DNA of 64,000 bases from the NCBI GenBank assembly GCA_032690845.1, contig CM064422.1:496001-560000 (forward strand), written 5' to 3'. The notes beneath the pieces are model-generated. The model had not been told where the DNA came from, ran no database searches, and was given only the letters and a program-made list of their open reading frames with translations. The stretch is from Eleusine coracana subsp. coracana (taxonomy: Eukaryota; Streptophyta; Magnoliopsida; Poales; Poaceae). Made by a program: the position numbers and the translations under genes. Below, one piece after another: positions 10,901 through 19,532 of this stretch (positions within the stretch are counted from its first letter, which is position 1; each line of letters begins with the position of its first letter).

Positions 10901-12887
10901 TAAAATAGGACTACACCAAGGATCAGCATTGAGCCCTTATTTATTTGCTTTAGTGATGGACGAGGTCACACGAGAAATACAGAGTGATGTCCCTTGGTGT
11001 ATGCTCTTTGCTGATGATGTGGTGTTAGTTGACGAGAGTAGGGATGGGGTTAATAGGAAGTTGGAGCTGTGGAGGCACACATTAGAGTGCAAGGGTTTCA
11101 GACTTAGTAGGGCCAAGACCGAGTATATGATGTGCGAGTTTAGCGTGACTAGACATGAGGATGGAGACGTTAGCCTTAATGGACAATTGGTGGCCAAGAA
11201 GGATACATTTCGTTATTTAGGATCGATGTTGCAAAAGGACGGTGACATCGATGAAGATGTTAGGCATAGAATTTCAGCCGGCTGGTTGAAATGGCGTCAA
11301 GCATCCGGCGTCTTATGCGACAAGAGGGTGCCACAAAAGCTAAAAGGTAAATTCTATAGGACGGCAATTCGTCCGGCGATGTTATACGGTGCTGAGTGCT
11401 GGCCTACGAAAAGACGACATGTTCAACAACTAAGTGTAGCAGAGATGCGTATGTTGCGTTGGTTTTGCGGGCATACAAGAAGAGACCGAATACGGAATGA
11501 AGATATCCGGGACAGGATAGGAGTGGCACCTATCGAGGAGAAATTGGTTCAACATCGGTTGAGATGGTTCGGACATGTCCAACGGAGACCTCCGGAGGCG
11601 CCGGTATGTAGTGGGGTTCTAAAGAGAGATGCTAATGTTAAGAGAGGTAGAGGCCGACCTAACTTGACTTGGGACGAGTCGGTTAAGAGAGACCTGAAGG
11701 CGTGGGATATCCCTAAGGAGCTAGCTATGGATAGGAGTGCTTGGAGACTAGCAATAGACGTGCCGGAACCGTGATTCTCTTCTTTTTTGGGTTCCCATGG
11801 GTTTCATCTCTAGCCTACCCCAACTTGCTTGGGATAAAAAGGCTTTGTTGTTGTTGTTGTTGATACAAATAATCCTATAAATGAAAAATCAAAACTCAAA
11901 GTAAGAAAGCATTGATTGAAAGTTTTCAATCAGCTGAAAGCTAGGAAACATGAATAATAAAGCCAAAAATGATTGTGCAGGATAAACAAGCTGTTATGTT
12001 TTTTTGTTTTGTTTTTAAACAAGCTGTTATGTTAAGCACTATAGAATTGATGAAAACGACCTCGAGGCCTGTCACCACCATACACATCTTGAAACAAATC
12101 TTAATTCTTTACATTCAGCTTCCACCAGAAATTATTATTCAAACTATGAAACTAAACTTATGCACACCAAATAGAACTGTCAGAGTAAAGTGATAACACC
12201 GTACCTGAAACAATCGACCTATCTAGCCCAAGCTCATCAATCGTCCTGCAAATAGAAAAGGAACAAACTGTCAGGATCCAATAGAATCCGGTAGCCAATA
12301 GAGCAGAAGGAAACGCACTTAAGATGCAGCTCCTTGATAACAGAGAGTTGGGGGATTTCGCACGCCTTCGTTGCGCCACAACTCACCGCCTTCTCTCCTG
12401 CCTACACAGTCAGCAAAAGAAGCCACGCACATGCATTTAAGTGATACAAGGGAACGAATAATGTAACGAAATCCAACCATTAATTTCACGCGGAGTGGAG
12501 CTAGAAATGGTACTAGCACCATACCAGAAGGAGGTTGCTGGTTGTCTTCCCCATGGCGGCGAGGACGACGACCGGATTCTCGTCGGGGAAGCTGAGGATG
12601 AGGTCCGCCACCTCCTTCATCCGCTCGGCCGACGCCAGCGAAGAGCCGCCGAACTTCATCACGACGGTGAGCCCCGTTGCCGCCGCTGCGGCCTCCTCCT
12701 CCTTTTTCATAATCGCCGACCTCGTCCGGCACCGGATCGCCGACACCCTCTCCAGGGAGCATGAAAGACCGAGCCCCCTGCCACGGAGCTTGTTGGATGA
12801 GGAGGCGGTGGCGCGGAGGGGGCGAGTGAGCTTGGATGAGGAGGCAGCGGCGTGGAGGGCGACTCGCGGCGCCACCGACATCTCCAT
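1967..12887 (-). CDS. Aspartate kinase catalytic domain fused to Raf-like Ser/Thr kinase
   Basis: Fourteen exons read as one 694-residue frame: 12525-12887, 12319-12401, 12205-12245, 8070-8224, 7338-7487, 7162-7257, 6886-7002, 4153-4380, 3487-3639, 3106-3266, 2863-3013, 2661-2777, 2336-2423, 1967-2148. All junctions are GT-AG and phases match. Residues 1-75 resemble a plastid transit peptide. Residues 76-335 are the amino-acid-kinase domain of aspartokinase (first step of Lys/Thr/Met synthesis): KFGGSS (K78), SFGE, GRGGSD (275-280), VDGVLTCDP. The usual ACT regulatory domains are absent. Exon 8 (336-411) starts with VLLPQTM and APGTIV, which resemble aspartokinase VLHPQSM and APGTVI, then becomes a novel linker. 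Residues 412-694 are a kinase domain like plant PB1-Raf (B4) kinases, without the PB1 domain: GSGAFG (425-430), K446, HFDLK (D547), DFG (569-571), APE (593-595). Motifs are seen; the single transcript is inferred. Two adjacent broken genes is the alternative. Confidence 0.65.
3683..3830 (+). mobile_element. tRNA-derived SINE-like element
   Basis: The sequence has pol III internal promoter boxes at tRNA-like spacing: A-box-like tggtgtagttgg at 3694-3705 and B-box-like agttcaattcc at 3750-3760. It does not fold as a full tRNA and continues into a non-tRNA tail. It lies in the intron between exons 8 and 9 of the kinase fusion gene. Ends are approximate and no target duplication was recognised. 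Confidence 0.5.
4480..4695 (+). mobile_element. Grass tRNA-derived SINE
   Basis: A-box-like tgggtggttagg (4488-4499) is followed by a gtggtggaacc segment and a B-box-like gttcaaattt (4528-4537), then an acacgggtgttgcat stretch. This order matches common grass SINEs whose heads read ggttaggtt..gtggtggaacc..gttcaaa. It sits in the long seventh intron of the fusion gene. The ends are approximate. Confidence 0.6.
4845..4896. repeat. Perfect 26-bp tandem duplication
   Basis: The unit beginning attaccaggtgcgtatttgg occurs twice back to back (4845-4870 and 4871-4896) without a mismatch, which suggests a recent slippage or repair event in the intron. Confidence 0.95.
4910..6780 (-). pseudogene. Degenerate tandem copy of aspartate kinase exons 5-7
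   Basis: This stretch repeats 6780-7990, including both exons and introns. The copy of exon 5 (about 6214-6314 plus 5461-5505) still reads YDAFNIGFIPTDDFTNADIL but is cut by a solo LTR. The copy of exon 6 (about 5291-5387) reads CKSCAVTT and then shifts frame at the GRGGSD motif through a one-base insertion. The copy of exon 7 (about 5045-5098) has lost its middle. None of the three can be spliced in frame, so the segment is predicted to be removed as part of intron 7. It shows that the 3' part of the aspartate kinase half was duplicated in tandem before or after the fusion. Confidence 0.85.
5506..6213 (+). mobile_element. Solo LTR (probable)
   Basis: A 708-bp insertion begins TGTTG and ends CAACA, as retrotransposon LTRs do. 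It contains a TATA-like ctttatatacaaagg near 5880 with downstream T-rich, C-rich sequence, and repeated ggagggtccgattttg / gaagggtccggttttg motifs. It interrupts the duplicated exon 5 copy. A clean 5-bp target duplication was not found (left tctaa, right cttcc), so the exact ends, or the flank, may have changed. Confidence 0.6.
8550..11862 (+). mobile_element. Full-length RTE-clade LINE with 19-bp target-site duplication
   Basis: A 3313-bp non-LTR retrotransposon. It is flanked by perfect 19-bp copies of atacaaataatcctataaa (8531-8549 and 11863-11881). The 3' end is the plant RTE type: cttgcttgggat, aaaggctttg, then a short (ttg)n run rather than poly(A). The 5' UTR is about 100 bp. The single ORF is unbroken and the target copies are identical, so the insertion is young. 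It lies antisense in intron 3 of the aspartate kinase/Raf gene. Two other tails of the family occur at 25768 and 47315. Confidence 0.95.
8652..11774 (+). CDS. RTE LINE polyprotein: AP-type endonuclease and reverse transcriptase
   Basis: The 1040-residue intact ORF encodes target-primed reverse transcription. Residues 1-75 hold about three imperfect copies of a GRRNLSGAL-like unit. The endonuclease/exonuclease/phosphatase fold covers about 94-340: SWNVGSL (99-105), catalytic QE (127-128), GGDLNGH (232-238), SQIDF (298-302) and the terminal H328. Reverse transcriptase covers about 555-830: GPDGIP, NYRGI, FIDLEKAYD, GLHQGSALSP and the catalytic FADD (786-789). A C-terminal region with KRRHVQQL and RLRWFGHVQRRP is typical of RTE elements in plants. 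There is no RNase H domain or gag-like ORF, as expected for RTE. All key residues are present, so the element could be competent. Confidence 0.95.
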   Translation: MDMKPIRNSLGRNPLSDALHRNPGVVSNGQGPGRHNLSGASYRDLGTMNSEQGSGRRNLSGALHLRPGVVKNEQGSSHFPRRVRRVRKLAEPTRIRLGSWNVGSLTGKLRELVDVATRRRVNILCVQETKWKGQKAKEVENTGYKLWYTGTTSGRNGVGILIDRSLKDGVVDVRRHGDRIILVRLIVGDSALNVISAYAPQVGLNESIKNQFWEDLDSMVSGIPISEKLFIGGDLNGHVGTSNVGFERVHGGFGYGSRNQEGVDILNWALAYDLLVANTIFRKRESHLVTFRSAQHSSQIDFILARREDRRACLDCRVIPGECVVTQHKLVMADFRFRVRVYRDKRTKTARTKWWKFRGELAQTFKERMLGEGPWEEGEGPDDMWLKMATCVRKVASEVFGVSRGGKQEAKDTWWWNDKVQRAIKEKKECFERLHLDKSATNIEGYKIAKRAAKRAVSVAKGQAYDNLYQRLGTKEGEKDIYRMARIRERKTRDINQIKCIKDGVDRLLVRDEEIKDRWREYFDKLFNGEEEGPILELDDSFDDNNRRFVRRIQETEIEEALKRMKSGKAMGPDGIPIEVWRCLGARAIVWLTKLFNLIFRSNKMPEEWRRSIVVPIFKNKGDVQSCTNYRGIKLMSHTMKLWERIIEYRLRRVTSVTQNQFGFMPGRSTMEAIFLMRQLMERYREQKKDLHMVFIDLEKAYDKVPRSVMWWALEKHKVPTKYITLIKDMYRDARTCVRTCDGDTNDFPIKIGLHQGSALSPYLFALVMDEVTREIQSDVPWCMLFADDVVLVDESRDGVNRKLELWRHTLECKGFRLSRAKTEYMMCEFSVTRHEDGDVSLNGQLVAKKDTFRYLGSMLQKDGDIDEDVRHRISAGWLKWRQASGVLCDKRVPQKLKGKFYRTAIRPAMLYGAECWPTKRRHVQQLSVAEMRMLRWFCGHTRRDRIRNEDIRDRIGVAPIEEKLVQHRLRWFGHVQRRPPEAPVCSGVLKRDANVKRGRGRPNLTWDESVKRDLKAWDIPKELAMDRSAWRLAIDVPEP

Positions 12888-14607
12888 CGACGAGGAGGCG
12901 ACGCCCAGAAGCTTCCCCTTTCCGGATAAGGAACAGGAGCCCGGCGAGACGGGAGCAGGTGGCGGCCAATTCGTTCGCCGATACCTCGGGCCTCTCTTTT
13001 CACTGATGTGTCAGCGGCCACTGTAGTACTGCTATGGTGTTGCAGTGTGTCAGAGACGGTACACCGGTCGCGGCGGCGGCCATGGCCGGCCGCTATTGGA
13101 CCCGGATGCAGTGCTTTGCTGACAGGCGGAACCAACTTAACTTTGGGCCCAGGCATCAGCGGCCAAAACGCGGATTCTAAGTTGTCGTGTTGCCGCTGCC
13201 ACTGTCCTCGACCCAGAACGCGCCAAATGGATGGCCAAAACGATCCAAAACATGGCACGGGGGCCAGCTAGGTGAACACGCGGCCGCAGGAAAACGAAGA
13301 AGCGATCAGCGGAACAACAACAGACCAAACGTGCGCTGCGGCGCCTGGGAAGGCCCCACATAGAAGCGACTGATTCCTCACCACTGCATACTGTATCTAG
13401 TACTAGTGCTGTGTGTGTAGTGTGGATTCCACAGGAATCTTGCTTTTGGCCTTTTCCGTGGCTGATGTGGCAGCAATTTGGAATTGATCAACAATAATTT
13501 TCCTTTCACCTTAAATCGGATAAACACGATTTCATCAGGCTGTTAGAAATGGGCTCAAGCAACGCTAAAAAAAAAAAGATTATGACATGTTTGGGCTCCA
13601 CTTTATAACAATCTGATACAAGAAAAACATGGTCAGAATGAGATGGTCCTGTCCTGGTCTGCTAGATGTGTTGGTATAAGTTGATTGTTCTGTTACATGT
13701 ATGAAATGAAACAAGAATTTATTTAGTTGGCCATACGGAATGGTACACCAATGTGCATTTTTTTTAAAAAAAAGCATATACTATATTCATGTATAACTTA
13801 AATTTCATTTTACAATAATATTTTTTATATTTACAATAATCATAAACTATACTAATTCATACTAGTTCTTGTTAATCATGAACTAATTTTCAATAATAGT
13901 CTCTAAATGCTTAATATAATAATTCTTCATGGACAATACTATTTAATTATTATTTTTACTAAAAATATTAATAGTTACTTAATAACAACTAAATATTGCT
14001 CGTGATAAGCAATCAACGTTGTTGTCAAAGCGTTAGACCTTTTTTTGGAATGGGATGGTGCAACATGTGGATAGAATATTTCAAGAACCTATAATTATGT
14101 ACCATTGCATCCACGACGAATCTCATCAGAGAAACCCACAGCTAGCGTCGTCTTAGCGCACCGTCAGTTTGTGAGTGCCGAGACTTTGCCGTGGCGAGTG
14201 GCGTCCTCCAGCCTCAAGCTTGCAAAGGTCATTGGTCCTCCAGTCTAATGCACAACTGCATAGAATATGGTTCCGTGACGGAATGCCACCGATCGACGAT
14301 CAAGCGAAGCAAAACGTACAGCGTTCGTCCGTTAGCTTGGCCATTGGGTGGCATCAACAGCGCCGCTCGTGTGGTGTATGAGCACGAAAAATGCTTTCAG
14401 AGTGCCCGTGGTACATCCTCGATCTACAAAAAGATAACAAGTTCGGTATCTCGACTCCCCTCTTTATTACCACTGATGTTGAAGTAACGTCAACGGTGTA
14501 CAGCAAAACCATACATTATTTAGGATGAATAATAACATGTAACCAATCCAGCAAGCGGTGCAACAATTGATTATGAGGAAACATCCAGTATGCTCGTATA
14601 TCAGTTA
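12888..14607. other. Intergenic, no gene recognised
   Basis: Upstream of the fusion gene the first 500 bases are GC-rich and probably hold its promoter and 5' UTR. 13.6-14.1 kb is very AT-rich. Short ORFs here show no family similarity that I can recognise. Confidence 0.6.
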
Positions 14608-15262
14608 TCAGTACACAGGGCACAAGAAGGAATGACTAAACATCCAGCACCACTTCATCAGGATCTCAAGATGGTGATTGGATTGGATCTTGATATTGTC
14701 GATCAATCTCACCTTCCCAAACCATGCTGCCACACAAATGACACTAGGGCGATCGATCCTCTTCACAGGCACCAAGCTTCCTTGCTCCACAATCTGTGTT
14801 GGGCATCGATGTATCATATCAAAATAAATAGAAACAGTTTGTTTCAGTGACATGTAGATTTAGGTTCTTCAAGATAGAACCAAGACAAGTAATTCAGACT
14901 GTTACCACAAATGACAGGTACGATAATACCAACTGATAAATAGAGATTCAGTCACCAGATAAAATGCTTCAAGAACAACTTTGCTGAAGATGGCTTGGAA
15001 AGCTAAGAAAAAGCCTTCCACATTACCTCAACATAGTCAACTTGACCACCAGCTTCAGTAAGTGCCTGCACTATTTGATCTTTTATTTGTTGGCTATGAT
15101 TGTTTCTACTCAATGCGTCCTTTTTAGCATTGGCAACTGATCTGCTGATGGACCATGCCTACAGAAAAAGTCACTAATGTTAAAATACAGGTTTATCATG
15201 ACAAGAAACAAAGATGTTTGCTGTTTGCAAAATACGAATGTTTGTTCTTCCTATAATAACTA

Positions 15263-15464
15263 CTCCCTCCATCATAAAATAATTGACGTTTTGGCTCTGG
15301 GCATGGAGATTAAGGAGAGATGTAAAAACTAGGTGCACAAGAAACAATAAGGAAAGAGATAGAGCTACATCGGGAACATAAACGTGCATTGGAAAGTGAG
15401 AATGATAATTATTTTAGGGAAACTTGAGATGGCTAAAGTGACAATTCTTTTGAGACGGAGGGAG
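15263..15464. mobile_element. Stowaway/mariner-type MITE
   Basis: A 202-bp element with ends ctccctccatcataaaa and ttttgagacggagggag, flanked by TA dinucleotides (15261-15262 and 15465-15466), as for Tc1/mariner-derived MITEs. It lies beside exon 2 of the PanC pseudogene. Confidence 0.85.
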
Positions 15465-15673
15465 TAGAATGTAGCAAAACTTGCCAAAACAACAAATGGA
15501 AAGTAACGGGCAACAGAAGCACCAAGTTACTGCATTTGCAACATAGCTTCCATTTTCTCCTGCTTATCAAGTTCTATGGACTGCCTAAGACTCGGTGCAA
15601 TAAACTGACTAGACCTTATACCTGCAAAAGGAACATATGGAAAACAGAAGCTGCAAGTTACTGCTGTAACTTA

Positions 15674-15858
15674 GGGCGCGTATGGCATGGATCCAGTTCC
15701 AGAAAATTCATGGAGCTGGAGCTGTAAATAAATCAAACATCTTCTGTTGAGTCATTTACTTTTGTTTTAGATTTAAATTGACAATATAAAATATTTTAGT
15801 CTATTTTACAAACTCCAGCTCCAGCATGGATCTCAGAGCTGGAGCCATGCCAAACAGG
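15674..15858. mobile_element. MITE with gggcgcgtatggcatgg termini
   Basis: Long imperfect inverted repeats: the left end gggcgcgtatggcatggatcc.. mirrors the right end ..gagctggagccatgccaaacagg, both followed inward by ggagctggag/ctccagctcc. The type resembles grass elements with gggc(g/a)tgtttggca ends. The target duplication is unclear. Confidence 0.65.
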
Positions 15859-16361
15859 CTATGTACACAAATCTTTTGGTGGTTGCAATCTAATCATCTC
15901 AGGCTGATACATAAAGGAGAAGCATGGTTACTGTCAATTCTAAACACTGCAAAGAAATATTCAGTTTCACTCTTTCAGTGGTTGCTACATAATGCATTAG
16001 TCAGAAAGTTTCACTGCAAAGAAATATCCAGTTTCAGCAAGAGAAGAACCTTCTGCCTTTCCTTGCATGAGAGATGTACATTGCGGGAGCTCATGGCAAG
16101 AACATCAGCTTCTCACACTATTTCTGAGCCGATTATCTCAATGGCAAAGTCAAGGTCACGAACCTGAAAAAGCCACAAAAGCTTGTCTCAGTAACAAAAG
16201 GCAACTAAAATTGATCCGATACAAATAGGTAATACACATCATATAGAAACAGAATCAAAGCAGATAAAAGGAAAACCACTAAAGCATCACTATTTAGACA
16301 GGTCTCTGAAAAGAGCAGAAAACTGGTCCAAAAACAGTATTCTGAATAAAAGGGAATTGGA

Positions 16362-16436
16362 TGCCACCGGCGTGGGATGGGAGGGAAAAAAAAAAGATTT
16401 TTTTCCCGATACAGTTCAAAAACAATGCCGGTGGCT
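16362..16436. repeat. Short foldback sequence
   Basis: Inverted copies of gccaccggc and gccggtggc enclose a gggaggg-A(10)-T(7)-ccc core, giving a roughly 75-base hairpin. No flanking duplication or function was recognised. Confidence 0.45.
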
Positions 16437-17079
16437 GGGTTGTTGGGTGGACTCTTTCATGGTCATGATAAGGAAGTTTGGATATAGTACGGACCACAGC
16501 CCGATCCATGCTATTTACCCCCTAAATTCTACTAATACCTTATTTCATTGAATATCAATCTCCCACTTGTGCTATAGACCTGGAAGATATATCAATAATG
16601 CTTACTTCATCAGACAAAATCTTGATATCCTTTTCCCTCTTTGTTTTTCTTTTTTGTTAAGGTTCAAGCTGAGCTCTCTTCGTCAAGCAAAGAATCATCA
16701 CAGTTTGTTTCTCAAGTTATGTAGTAAGAAAATAGGTTCGTTAACTAGGCAAATACTGCTTATAACACATATAAATGTGCAACGTTATTACTGTTTTGAC
16801 GAAGAAAACATATATAAAATGGAAGAAGTTCCTACTATTCCTTTTGATATCCAAAAGAATTGGATAGTTTCAGAATGCTTACCTCCTGGTTCGTCCACAT
16901 ATCTAGTTGATATCAACCTCTGAAACTCTGTTCTGATTTGCACTCTGGTAGGCAAAGTCTCCACCCTCATTATTCAGAACTTGAGCATACCAGACTGATT
17001 TTGCACCAATAAATTCAACATTTTAACCCCGCAAAACTAAACCAAAATCTCCCTTGTTACGCTCCATTTGTGTTGCACT

Positions 17080-18170
17080 TCATCCAGCTGCAGGTATTGG
17101 ACTCCGGGAAATTGTTTTGAGTACTTTGTCTGCTGATGAGACCAAAAACCACCTTGCCGTGGAGTCAAAACTGAAAGAATGGTTCCTCTTATTCCAAAGA
17201 GCCACATCCTGCACAGGATCACTGCTACATCTTTTTAACAGCAAATCTCCAGCAAAACCTATGGTTGAATCGGAAAAAAGAATTGGCTCCCAAAATCCCA
17301 AGCATGGTGAACCCTTCATCTGTGGAACAAGTGTATCATTCAGCAGCTCATATATTTTTGCACATTGTGGATGCTCTTGATCCATTGAGTAGAACACATG
17401 ATTTTTCATGTTTATCTCTATCTGACTAAAACCAGGTGTCTTCTTCACCTTGGTTCCCCTCATGATAATCCAAACATTTGCCTGTTCATCCCACTTTCCA
17501 TGTGATGCAAACACATTGACCATAAGTGTGTAACGTTCTGAACCAGAGGGGTCAAATCTGACAAGTTCTTCAGCCACTTCCTTGGCTTCTCTCACATAGC
17601 CTGCTCGCCTCGACCTAGAAGGTCCACAACACAAGAGTAGTGCTCAATGGTTGGTTCTACTCCATAAACATGCTGAATTGATTTGAACACGTTTCGACCT
17701 TTCTCGACTGATTCAACATGGCAGTAAAGGTGGTTGAACTGGGCTTATACCCATGCCTCAACATTTGAGCAAAACCCAGCAAGGCATGGTAAACACATCA
17801 ATGGTTTGCGAAAGCTTGCATTGTCGAGCAAGACGACATCCAGGTAGAGCCCACGAACAAACGCGGGCACCTCACGGTAGAGCGCCTCCGCGCGCGGCAG
17901 GTCCCTGCCCCTGATGTGGCGGCTGACCATGGCGGCGTAGGCGACGGCATCCCGACGCGGCTTTTCATAGAACACGGGCCGAGCGTCCTCGGCGCCACGT
18001 TGTGGGCCGTGGGAGCACTGTAGCGGCTGCGGTACATGTCTCCCAAAGGTGCTGTGCAGGCGGAGGAACGAGCAACTGACGCGTAGCTCGGGCAGGGCGC
18101 GTGCGCCGGCGGCGCCACGCTCTCGCGCGAAGGCGACGACGTTGCGGTTGATAGAGCGGAAGTTTAAATT
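17080..18170 (-). pseudogene. Second PPR copy: N-terminus joined to E-domain, middle deleted
   Basis: 18213-17760 corresponds to the N-terminal part of the PPR gene at the left edge (shared LPELRVSCSFLRLHST, RRDAVAY.AMVS.HIR, LDVVLLD). It then jumps, at about 17750, to the end of a PPR protein: VEKGRNVFKSIQHVYGVEP, HYSCVVDLLGR, AEELVRFDPSGSERYTLM, KKTPGFSQIEINMKNHVFYS. That block is an E/E+ domain, which tells us what the window-edge gene should end with. All central repeats are missing. A frameshift at GR(G)EQAGY near 17610 and stops confirm decay. A LINE is inserted in the 5' part at 18171. Confidence 0.85.
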
Positions 18171-18562
18171 GGAAGGAAGGTACCCCACTCTCTACTTGGT
18201 ATGACCAGCTCACGGTTCAGAACAACGAAGACAAGACACAAGGCCTGTGTTCATTGGTAATAGCGATCATATGGGACATTTGGAAGGAGCGCAACATACG
18301 AATTTTCGAGGGTAAAGAGCAGCCCATTCAAAGGGTCATCGAGATCATCAAAGATGAGGCTAAACTATGGTGCGCGGCGGGAGCGAAGAAGCTAGCGGCC
18401 GTGATCGTCCAACGACATAGCGAGTAATAGTTTTAGACTAGGTTGCTCCAGCCTTTGCTCCTGAAGCAACTATGTTGTAATTGCGCGTCTCGTGCAAAAA
18501 AACACTCTATGTCTTCTTATAATCAAATGCCGGCAATGTACCGGAACTTTCGGGAAAAAAAA
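18171..18562 (+). mobile_element. 5'-truncated L1-type LINE with target-site duplication
   Basis: A 392-bp 3' fragment. It encodes the end of the plant LINE ORF2: CSLVIAIIWDIWKERNIRIF, then KDEAKLWCAAGAKKLAAVI, ending at TAA 18425-18427. The tail has ttataatcaaatgccggcaatg and ends in poly(A). The 11-bp target duplication aagtttaaatt flanks it (18160-18170 and 18563-18573). It was inserted in the 5' part of the already duplicated PPR copy. Confidence 0.9.
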
Positions 18563-18573
18563 AAGTTTAAATT

Positions 18574-19130
18574 CGCGCAATGTCGTGGAGGCGGGCAGGG
18601 ATGCACGACGGAGCTGTGGATGCGGAGGAGCGTGGACTGGAAGCAGAGAGGACGGAGGCACCACCGGCGCCGGTGGAGCATTCGGAAGGCGCCGGAAATG
18701 TACGCGGTGGTCGGCGGCGGTTGAGGAATTTTGCGAGCAGGTCCTGGCCGTCCTGGTCAATTCTGCGCGGCTAACAACGTGCCTGAGCAAATTGGCAGCG
18801 GCTACTTTACACAATAGTCCTCGTTATGTAGGATTTTGCTCAAACACACCCCGAAACGGGATCGCGGTGAATAACCGCGATCCAAACTCCGGATCTGTTT
18901 CAACGGTTGGATCTAGTCTGTACGGCTCGGAGTGCAGCAGGGGAAAATCGGCCGCGGCCGTTTTATGACATAATCCCTACTACAGTTTAGACACTCGGTC
19001 AAACACATCCCCAAATTGGAATAATCGCGATCCAGTTTCGGGTGCGTTGGAACCGTCCATCTGTTCCTCCACGACCCAGATCGAATATTGCAAAATTGCC
19101 ACGTGGAATTTTACTAAAACGACCCTTTAT
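18574..19130. repeat. Duplicated PPR 5' flank (copy of 1190-1810)
   Basis: Continuation of the duplicated segment beyond the LINE. 18580-18780 matches 1190-1390 closely (tgtcgtggaggcgggcaggg, ggaggcacca(c/t)cggcgccgg) and 18800-19130 matches 1430-1805. Small indels separate the copies. Confidence 0.85.
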
Positions 19131-19532
19131 TCTCCTGAGCCGGTCCGTTAATAAGAGGGGGTTAAAATCCGGCGGCACTGCGCGGCGCGGAAGGGCGAAT
19201 CGGGGCCTCCGCTCGGAGAATTTCTCTTTTCTGTAGGTGGCGGACGAAGAGCACAGCGCCCTGGCCCTGCCGCGGGCGGGCAGAGAGCTTTGCTTGTTCA
19301 AGGAAGAATTCGAAATGCAAAGTACTGTTTACAGATGAGAAGGCATAAAAATTTATTCCTTGACGCAAAAAGATCAATAGAATAGCAATCCACCGTAATA
19401 ACGCAAACAAAATCTCACGTACTCTCAAGTAATGGTACATACATCGAACTGCATAAACTTTTCCTTGTTTCGAGACAGATGAAGCAGAGCAAAAGAAAGC
19501 AGCTTGGAAGGGCAGACAGGGTGTTTGTTTGT

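Larger units (their letters stand above)
8451..11939. mobile_element. MITE split by the RTE LINE
   Basis: 8451-8549 and 11882-11939 form imperfect terminal inverted repeats: tttcagctgactgaaag.. on the left, ..tttcaatcagctgaaa on the right, continuing inward to cactttgagtt and aactcaaag. With the LINE and one target copy removed, a roughly 160-bp palindromic MITE remains. The tetranucleotide gcta flanks both ends. It lies in intron 3 of the fusion gene. Confidence 0.65.
14608..16163 (-). pseudogene. Pantothenate synthetase (PanC) pseudogene, 3' exons only
   Basis: Pantoate-beta-alanine ligase makes pantothenate. Three exon-like blocks with splice sites remain: 16050-16163 (VRDLDFAIEIIGSEIV, then a TGA, then EADVLAMSSRNVHLS), 15027-15158 (WSISRSVANAKKDAL to GGQVDYVE) and 14608-14793 (IVEQGSLVPV, VICVAAWFGKVRLIDNI, then a longer tail). 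These correspond to the C-terminal 40 per cent of PanC. The TGA replaces a conserved Arg codon (CGA to TGA), and no exons for the N-terminal Rossmann domain are found up to 17 kb, where the PPR fragment begins. Two MITEs sit in its introns. It is therefore a broken fragment, perhaps truncated when the PPR segment arrived. Confidence 0.85.

Noticed and set aside
8753..11197. Antisense ORFs of 64-116 residues
   Set aside because: They are shadows of the RTE LINE ORF with Ser/Leu-rich composition and no family similarity.
12319..13361. Long overlapping ORFs on both strands near the first fusion-gene exon
   Set aside because: They arise from GC-rich exon 1 in other frames; only the frame with KFGGSS is conserved.
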